A stretch of DNA of 64,000 bases from Calonectria ilicicola. Taxonomy: Eukaryota; Ascomycota; Sordariomycetes; Hypocreales; Nectriaceae. Below the pieces are notes generated by a model, which saw only the letters and a program-made list of their open reading frames with translations, did no database searches and was not told the origin of the DNA. Both the position numbers and the translations under genes were made by a program. The stretch's first letter is position 1; each line of letters opens with the position of its first letter. Of the stretch, positions 56,722 through 64,000 are shown one piece after another. The stretch covers positions 5,890,001-5,954,000 of the forward strand of contig CP085825.1 of assembly GCA_020809705.1 (NCBI GenBank). Direction: 5' to 3'.

Positions 56722-58205
56722 ATGGCAACGAGGAGAGTTACCAGAAGCACGTCGCAGAAGTTCGCCGCCATGTCTGGCTCCGAACCTTTCCCTCCCCTCA
56801 ACCACGAGGAGGCTGCCGAGCAGCTCAAGCAGGCCAACAACACCACCAGCTCGGGCGCACATGTTGGCAATGGATCTGCTTTGAGACGGCGCAAGAGCAG
56901 CGTCCTCGGCAGTGACATCCGCGCTGGCGACACAGGCCCCGCGATGGCTTCAAGCCGTGCCAGTCTCGAGGCGGACGCAAACAGTCGAGTACGGACATCC
57001 CCTCCATATCTGTTCAATACTTAGCCCCCCAATGCCCAGTATCTTTCTTGCTAACATGCGTCTTTGTTCAGCACACCGACGGACACAAGCGCATCTCCAA
57101 GCGTCGCCGTGCCCGTGGTTTCCTCGCCCGCGCTCGCCAGACGATGATCAAGCACACGTTCGTTCTCCCTGCCATCATCCTCGCCCTGTTCCTCACTGGC
57201 TACGCAATCAACCCCACCGAATCAAACCCTCTACACTACTTCATCTTCCTCTCCTACAAGCTTCCCCAGGACGACCCCAGCGTCCCCGCTCAGTATGGCA
57301 AGGGCCCTTGGGATATTGCCTTTGTGTCCTTCTATACCGTCGTGCTCTCCTTTACTCGTGAATTCATCATGCAGGAGATTCTGAGGCCTCTGGCCCGCCG
57401 TGCTGGTCTTAGCAGGAACAAGCAAGCCCGATTCATGGAGCAGGTTTACACAGCCATCTACTTTGGTGTCCTCGGACCCTTTGGCCTGTGGGTGATGAGC
57501 CGCACCCCCGTCTGGTACTTCAACACTAGGGGCATGTACGAGGACTTCCCTCACCGTGTTCACGAGGCTCCCGTTAAATTCTACTACCTCTTCGAGGCTG
57601 CCTACTGGGCTCAACAAGCCATTGTCCTCATCCTGGGCATGGAGAAGCCTCGCAAGGACTTCAAGGAGCTTGTCGGTCATCACATTGTCAGTTTGGCCTT
57701 GATCGGCCTTAGCTACCGCTTCCACTTCACTTACATTGGTCTGGCCGTCTATGTCACCCATGACATCAGTGACTTCTTCCTGGCCACCTCCAAGACGCTC
57801 AACTACCTCGACCACCCCCTCACCGGCCCTTACTTTGTTGTTTTCATGCTCGTCTGGATCTACCTTCGTCATGTCATCAACCTCAAGATTCTCTGGTCCC
57901 TTCTCACCGAGTTCCAGACTATTGGTCCTTTTGAGCTCAACTGGGATACCGAGCAGTACAAGTGCCGTCTTAGCCAGGTCATCACCACTTCCCTGCTCTC
58001 GTTCCTCCAGGCTCTGAACTTGTTCTGGCTCTTCTGCATTGCCCGTATTGCTTACCGCTTTGTCTTTCAGAATGAGCTCGGTGATGACCGTTCTGACGAG
58101 GAGGACGAGGAAGAAGAGACTGCTGAGCCTGAGACCAACGGCCACGCAAACGGTCATGCTAATGGCAACGGCAAGGCCGACACCAAGAATGCCATGAAGA
58201 ACTAG
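56722..58205 (+). CDS. lag1: Ceramide synthase, Lag1/TLC family
   Basis: This ER membrane enzyme N-acylates sphingoid bases with fatty acyl-CoA to make (dihydro)ceramide. Exons 56722-56988 and 57072-58205 join in phase 0 over an 83-nt intron, giving 466 residues. The first 100 residues are cytosolic and Ser/Arg-rich. A first membrane segment lies near 120-140 (VLPAIILALFLTGYAI). The TLC domain includes the catalytic Lag motif with the double His near 291 (ELVGHHIVSLALIGLSYRF) and HDISDFFLATSKTLNYL. The C-terminus is very acidic (DDRSDEEDEEEE), then Asn/Gly/His-rich, as in Lag1/Lac1, with no dilysine signal. Codon use is strongly C-ending compared with neighbours, which suggests high expression and explains a long open antisense frame. 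Met17 (56770, GCCGCCATG) is an alternative start. It may be the paralogue called Lac1 in other species. Confidence 0.92.
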
Positions 58206-59851
58206 GCAGGATCTATATTTCGGAGGTCTAGTAATCCCAAAGAGGGGGTTGAAATGCCACACCACGACGCAGCAATCACCTGTATCAAGATTGAATGAAT
58301 GAAAAGACCGGAAATGGATAAAATTGGGTGGAACTGCGATAATTGAAATGACCTAATCGGAGTATCAGTATCATGATGACGGCAAACCGGGGTAATGAGA
58401 ACCAGACTCTGATCAAAAGGAGCCTGGAAGAGTGGGAATGGTGTTTATTGAGATCATGAAGGGCAGACATTGCCCGACATTCGCTTTTTATCATACAAGC
58501 ATGCCGGAGTTCCGGGGGATCCGGCAGAACCGGACTAATGAGGTGTTGGGTTCGAGGACCGTGGTGCAAGGATTGAGAAAGGACAGGACGAGAAGTCTGC
58601 ATGACATGTCAAGTCCGGACTCTCGCATCTGTACGCGCGCGACATGCATTCGAACCCTGTCACCAGGCGGGCATACGACGCCATCTTACCTCCCGGCCAT
58701 GTACTTAGACGCAGTCAAAATGCTTTCATGTACCATCAGCTTACCAATTCGATTGGTTTCCATGTACGAAAATTTAATAATACTATTCTGTCTTGTAGCA
58801 ACCATGCCTAACATGTTTCTTTGCGCAAAACGCCGTGAACACACACAATTGGTGACCGTAGAGAGGTTTGTAGGTTGAAAACGAGCGGCTTAGGCCCAAC
58901 TCGTACACTATGTTCAACTCGGTTGCTCCAAAGGCAGGTCAAGCAAAGTCGCTATCTTTTCCTAGGTTCTAATTGCTCAGAGACCGGAACGCGGGCAAAA
59001 TTGTTTCCGCTAGGCTTGATAATGCCCATCTTCCAGCGCGACAACCGCGGTTTGCGCAGTCGCCAAGGGACCACGTATAGCCTAAGGTTACACGAGTCAA
59101 ACTGAGCATCCCGTGTCAGCGGCAACCAAAAAAAAAAAGTCGATATTTCAAACGACAACGACGTCACACGCCCCCTTCCGGCCTCAAGCGCTTGAGGCCT
59201 GCAGCACACAGCACTGACACGTATGCAAGCCAACGTATGTACGCACGCACACACAAACAGACAGACAGGCGGACGGACAGACAGAGAGCTGCCCGCCCCT
59301 CCCCGTCCCAGCTGTGGAGTTTGGATTCGGAGATGTAACCTTAAACATCGATGAATGAATGGGTGGAAGAGGGATGAAAAGTAAAAAAGGAAAAAAATTA
59401 ATTGATTAAATAAATAAGCCGGGAATGGCAACATCATGGCAATAAAAAATAGGGTCCGGATGAATGAAGCTGGCTCTCAGTGTCTCGTGTAAGTCAACAT
59501 GGCATCTCAACGCGTAAGCCGATACGAGCATAAACAATTCTCCATAACACATACTCCCCGAGCTTTGGTCAGGCGTCAGCGGGTTCTCGACCCTGTCCTT
59601 GCTTTTTCTTTTTTGTTGGAAGATCCACACGCTCTCCTTCTCTCACCGTCTCGTCTTTTGTCTCCTCTGTGTCTCTACTGCTCCCACCCATGTAAGAGAG
59701 TAGGGAAAATCGGAAAGCGGCCTCCACCGGGGTGTAACCAAAGAATAAAAAAAAATAAAAAAAAATAGAGGGAGAAAAAAAAATTGGAGAAGGCTGCAGG
59801 TATCCATCCACGCGCGACGCTTGGGTTCAACACATGCACGACACTCCAAAA

Positions 59852-59893
59852 GGGAAGAGGGAGGGACGGAGGGACGGAGGGGTGTGAGGGGGG
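59852..59893 (+). other. G-quadruplex-forming purine block
   Basis: G-runs of at least three occur at 59852, 59859, 59863, 59871, 59879 and 59888, the last being six G. Loops are 1-5 bases of A, C, G or T. The block includes two copies of GGGACGGA. Confidence 0.7.
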
Positions 59894-60128
59894 AAGATGA
59901 TAGTACAATACAAAACATACAACACAACAACAACAACAACAAGGTCACATCTCAGCATGATATGATTACCAGCATCTGAAGAGTACCACTGTCTCCATTC
60001 TTTTTCCTTATCCTTTTTTTTTTTCCTTTGCAAGTGAATGAATACGTGGCACATGGCAAGCCCAAACAAAAGAAGAAAAAAAAAATCCGAATTCAAAATC
60101 CAGAATCCCAGTTTGTACTTTTGGGCAA

Positions 60129-60157
60129 CCCCTCCCCCTCCTCCCTTCCTTCCCCCC
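60129..60157 (-). other. G-quadruplex motif on the minus strand
   Basis: On the + strand C-runs of 4, 5, 3 and 6 lie at 60129-60132, 60134-60138, 60143-60145 and 60152-60157. The minus strand therefore has four G-runs with loops of 6, 4 and 1 bases. Confidence 0.7.
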
Positions 60158-60250
60158 ACCACCACCACCGCCACCAAGGGTTCCGGTGAGGCGTCATGGT
60201 TTCCCGAGATCCGGGAGGGCGGGTCCGGGCTTGATCCTTCCTCTCTTTCC

Positions 60251-60254
<4 letters not shown>

Positions 60255-60292
<38 letters not shown>
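60255..60292 (+). repeat. (GT)19 dinucleotide microsatellite
   Basis: Nineteen perfect GT units are followed by AGTGT and TATGTG-type derivatives to about 60345. Such alternating purine-pyrimidine tracts can adopt Z-DNA. Confidence 0.95.
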
Positions 60293-60294
<2 letters not shown>

Positions 60295-62369
60295 TGTAGT
60301 GTAGTGTATGTGCAGTGTGTATGGGTATGTGCAGTGTATGTGTATGTGCACGTAACATAATGTTTCTTTTTGGCCTTCTTCCATTTCATCATTTACCATT
60401 TTCTCCCCCTCCTCCGCTACTTCCTTTCTCAGTTGGCGACGCATGAGTTTGTGTCGTCATCGCATGTACACGCCCGTAACGTTGACGTCTAAACTCGGGC
60501 CAGCACATGCAAAGAGACAAGCTTGCATGGACTGCAATGTCATGAAGAAATTAGCCCATTTCCTTCTCGGCCGCTCATGAAACACTGTGATAGAACAACC
60601 CGCCTCCAGCACACACCATGCAGAGTGTAGTGCACTACACCTCACAGTTAATAAAAACAAGTCCCAAGCGCATCGGATGCATGCACCATGGCCACGGCAC
60701 CACATGCCAAACAAGGCAATGTAAAGATCGGATGAGACCCGAGTCATCACCAGTTCCCTAGCGTTAAGCCATCGCATTATCAGCTGGGGGCGCAAGGACC
60801 AAGGCGTGCATCGAGCAACAAAACGTAGGTCCGACAGGTCACTCTAAACAACCATCTCAACACTTGTCACATGCGATGTATCACGAACCCGACGGCGCAG
60901 TTTCAAATACCAAGACTAAATAACAACATAGACATAAAGTAAAAACAACAAAAGTATGCATTTCTCGCTTGCTTGCTAGCTAATTATGCCAATGTATGAT
61001 TGCAGTAAACGGGAACAGACCTTGAGATTGTCCTGACGGTGGTGGTATAGAGATGAAAATCAGAGGCCCCCTTTTTTTTTTAATCTTCCCTCCTCTCCAA
61101 CCCCAGCCAAGCCAAGCCAAAATGAAGAAGAAATAAACAAAGAGGGGTGGAAAAGGAAATCATCCGTCTTCGACCGCCTCCTCCCGCACGAGCGGTCCGT
61201 CTATCTATAGAGGCCTAATAGCCTCCCGGGAAAGGGTCCGACATCCCCGCCGGTCCCCATCCTATATCGCTCTTAGTCTGAATCTTGCCCAAAAATAGGA
61301 AACATCACACTCCCTCCCCCTTATCCGTTCCCGTTCCGTCCCGGGCCCGTCGCGAGTCCGTCCGGACACCGGCATCAACAACCCACCACATCCACATGAA
61401 ACCGCCGCTCTCGTTGGTTGAAGTCCAGAAAGAAGAAAATCATTGTTTGGTATCCGTCAACTCCGCTGTCCCACCAGTGCCTCACTCTTCCCTTCTCCAG
61501 CAAGCCAAATCAAAATGATGAAACAAAAAAATATGCTCGACTTCATTACTCCCCAGTTGATGGCTTCCTGATATGCCCTTGGTCCACAATCAGACCCTTC
61601 CCTCCACCGAAAATACGTAAAAACACAACACACATTATGACTAGTCCTAATAGACCGCCGGGGAACGATCCAAGGGCTAGCTCCAACCGAGTTGGGAACT
61701 CTTGCGTTCCTTGTCCTGTGCCACGCACCTCCTAACTTGCCCAACCCCAGCCATCCACCACTCTCCTCTTCATTTTGCCGTGTCCAGTAATACTAGTCCG
61801 TGGGACGAAGCGTCGAATAGTAGCGGTGCCATCTCGGGGATTAGGCTCGAAGGTGTGGCAGGGAGAGGGCCCCCATAATTGAGGACCCGGTAAACCACAG
61901 GTGACAAGTTTGAGAGAGAATGTATTAGTTGGTGGGCAATAGCCCAGTCTCATTAAAATCGGAAAAGTAAAAATCAATCAACACCACAAAACGCCGATCC
62001 CATGCTGTCTTAATGCCGAAACCTGGTTAACACTTCATAGACGTGGATCGCGTCTTTTCATAAACCGAGAAACCTGTCAAGATGGTGGTGGGGAGGCATG
62101 CTAAGAATGATAGAAAAAAACGAAGTCAATGCCACGGCCAAAACAAGCTCCGTGAGAGGCTTCTTGGCATGTAGCCGCCCCGAGAAAACGGTACGGCAAC
62201 CTCCCGGGAAAAAAAAATCAAAAGCTGTGCGGTCGACCCGTATCCGCGATCCAGCCGAGGCCCACTCATGTGGCAGTGTCAAATACGCTATGTGTGGGCT
62301 CGAGTCGCGACCCCTCGGCGATCGCCGTCGACGATCACGCATGACCTAAGAAAGCCCGGCATTGTCGCC

Positions 62370-64000
62370 TCACTGCCGCTCTCTAGAGTGTTCGTCCGTG
62401 TGACTTGATTCGGCATCAGAGGATGCGGAGGATGGTGACGAGGAATTTGTCTCATCTTGGCCCTTGCAGCCGTGGCTCACCGCGTTGCCTGACAAGGTCC
62501 CAGATGACGCAAGGCTAGTGTAGCCGTCCATAGGTGCGTCCGACTTCTTCTTGCCACCCATATTGGCCCTCCGGACTGCCCTCCGAGCCTTCAAGTGCGC
62601 CTCACGGGCTGCATCCAGGGCTCGCTCTGCCCGGATTTGCTTCTCCCACATCGACGCATACCGGCCATTGGCAGCAAGTAGTTCGTCGTGGGTGCCACGC
62701 TCAACAATCGTTCCCGCATTAAGAACAATGATCTGATCAGCGTGGGTGATAGTGGATAGTCGGTGACTATAAGCAGATAGGTCAGTAGTAGTTCACAAAT
62801 TTCGTATAGCATAAAAACCTACGCAATGATGAGCAATGTGCGGCCCTGGCCGATATTCCACACATTGTCTTGGATCTCCTGCTCAGTGTGAGAATCCAGT
62901 GCTGACGTGGCTTCGTCCAGCATAATAATTCTGGGGTCTTTGAGAATGGTGCGAGCAATCGCAACTCGTTGTTTCTCGCCACCGCTAAGACGGAGACCCC
63001 GCTCGCCCACTTGGGTGTCGTATTGGTCGGGGAATGACATAATTCGATCGTGAATGCTTGCGGCTCGGCATGCTGCGTAGACCTCGTCGTTGGTGGCGGA
63101 AGGATTAGCGTACTTGAGGTTATACATGAGAGACTCGTTGAAGAGCGTCGTATCCTGGGGAACAACGCCAATGTGGCGTCTCACGGAGTTGATGGTGAGG
63201 TCCTTGACGTTTTGCCCATCAAGTTCGATGCTGCCCTCGTCGCAGTCATAGTAGCGGAACATGTGGCGGAAGAGTGTCGATTTGCCACCGCCTGATTCAC
63301 CGACGAAAGCTGTTGTAGTGCCAGGCATGCATTCAAAGCTAATGTTGCGTAAGGCGGTTCTTCGTCGGTCGTATGAGAAGCTCACACTATTCCATCGGAT
63401 ATGACCCTTGAAGCTTTCGAGGGGGCGTGCGTGTGGTGCATCAACAACCGTGGGCTGGATTTTGAAGAGCTCCAGCAATCGTTCGCCGGAAATCATAGCC
63501 TGCTGGACAGTTCGGTAAAATGTGCCGAAAAAGTTCAGAGGACCCTGGAGCTGTGTGAGATATGAAACAACAGTGAACCATTCACCAGTTGTTCGCACTC
63601 CAACGGCAACTTGCCATCCACAAACCAAAGCTGCGATAATTCTCCCTAGGTTGAATACGAGCGTCTGGCAAATGTTCATCATAACCATGCCCATCTGAAC
63701 TTTGACCTCGGCCCTTTGGAAGATTCCGACCTTGTCTTGATACCGTCTTGATTCAAACTCCTCTGCATTGAAGTATTTGACTGTCTCATAGCTTGAAATA
63801 GAGTCATTTTTGACTGCTTCTTCTTCGCGATCGGCGTTCGTCATTTCGCGACGCTGATCAGCGCGGGTTGAGGCCATCTTGATGGTCATGTAGAGGTACC
63901 AACACGTATCCACCAAATTAATCTCGGCGTAAAGCGCACCGTACTTGAAATAGAAGACTGAAATCGAGAGGAAGAGGTCGAAAAGCATTGGGAAAACCTG
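62370..64000 (-). CDS. hmt1: Hmt1-type ABC half-transporter (5' part beyond window)
   Basis: This is the C-terminal part of an ABCB-type half-transporter, of the vacuolar heavy-metal tolerance Hmt1/ABCB6 group. The exon from the window edge to 62823 and the last exon 62766-62370 flank a 56-nt intron. Visible are part of the membrane domain with the family loop [20 protein letters not shown], then the nucleotide-binding domain: Walker [11 protein letters not shown]-loop VPQDTTLFN, signature [19 protein letters not shown], Walker [15 protein letters not shown] and the switch histidine in AHRLST, whose Ala codon is split by the intron. The C-terminal 90 residues are Ala/Arg- then Ser-rich and likely cytosolic. 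In fission yeast Hmt1 works on phytochelatin or glutathione species. Mitochondrial Atm1 is less likely because LNFFGTFYR and the tail match Hmt1 better; this is from memory of the families. Confidence 0.88.

Larger units (their letters stand above)
58206..62369. other. Long convergent intergenic region with repeats and non-B DNA motifs
   Basis: This 4.2-kb region separates the 3' ends of lag1 and hmt1, unusually far for convergent genes. It contains ACAG/ACGG tetranucleotide stretches near 59252-59286, a purine-rich G-run block (59852-59893), an (ACA) run near 59928-59941, a C-run block (60129-60157), (GT)19 at 60255-60292 followed by GTAGT and GTATGT derivatives to about 60345, and several A/T homopolymers. 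The 205-codon minus-strand frame at 59827-60444 is translated microsatellite and is not called. No coding gene or tRNA is supported. Confidence 0.5.

Noticed and set aside
57231..58265. 344-codon open frame antisense to lag1
   Set aside because: It lies opposite a clear TLC-family gene with strongly C-ending codons, which leaves the antisense frame open. Its translation shows no domain and is Val/Glu/Leu-rich as expected of a shadow.
59827..60444. 205-codon minus-strand frame
   Set aside because: It translates the (GT)19, poly-pyrimidine and trinucleotide tracts (long HTHTHT and VVVVV runs), so it is repeat-derived.

Overview
The window looks like a chromosome segment of a filamentous ascomycete (Pezizomycotina, most likely Sordariomycetes; I cannot name the species). 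Evidence: large protein genes on both strands, short spliceosomal introns of 46-83 nt with GT(GC)..AG ends and CTAAC/CTGAC-type branch points just before the acceptor, pyrimidine-rich leaders, and family members such as PalH, a Vid21-type NuA4 scaffold and a Slx8-like RING protein. I found no tRNA, rRNA, CRISPR array, transposase or prophage-like material.

Layout. 1-3662 (-): vid21/eaf1, running off the left edge. 4893-5933 (+): spp2 splicing factor. 7625-9484 (-): a Ybp/Alf4/glomulin-family protein. 10826-14282 (-): mip1, mitochondrial DNA polymerase gamma. 16021-17374 (+): a Slx8-like RING ubiquitin ligase. 18141-23406 (-): nup192, six exons. 24027-33180 (+): tel1 (ATM kinase), eight exons. 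33929-36535 (+): cul4. 40764-42665 (+): an unrecognised low-complexity protein. 43309-45873 (+): pif1 helicase. 46949-49222 (+): edc3. 51876-54146 (+): palH pH sensor. 56722-58205 (+): lag1 ceramide synthase. 62370-64000 (-): hmt1-type ABC half-transporter, running off the right edge. I rebuilt exon junctions by hand. For nup192, tel1, cul4, mip1, edc3, lag1 and the Ybp gene, the summed exon lengths come out divisible by three with uninterrupted reading frames, which supports those models.

Many genes here maintain or express the genome: NuA4 acetylation (vid21), splicing (spp2), mtDNA replication (mip1), SUMO-directed ubiquitination (slx8-like), the nuclear pore (nup192), DNA damage and telomere signalling (tel1), CRL4 ubiquitin ligase (cul4), G4 and telomere helicase (pif1) and mRNA decapping (edc3). 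They are separate transcription units, not an operon, and the grouping may be chance. The right part adds ambient pH sensing (palH), sphingolipid synthesis (lag1) and metal or glutathione-type transport (hmt1).

The unexplained structure is mostly in the spacers: several strong G-quadruplex motifs (3911-3937, 17735-17755, 59852-59893, 60129-60157), an 18-bp A/T palindrome, a phased 10-bp tandem repeat, a 7-bp minisatellite, a (GT)19 tract, GCCAAG (PacC-like) clusters on the palH side, and minimal upstream ORFs before vid21 and palH. I saw no convincing new multi-gene system. The best leads are gene-expression devices: alternative starts in pif1, a stop-free 60-nt intron in edc3, mini-exons encoding the tel1 N-terminal motif, and a GC-AG intron in nup192.
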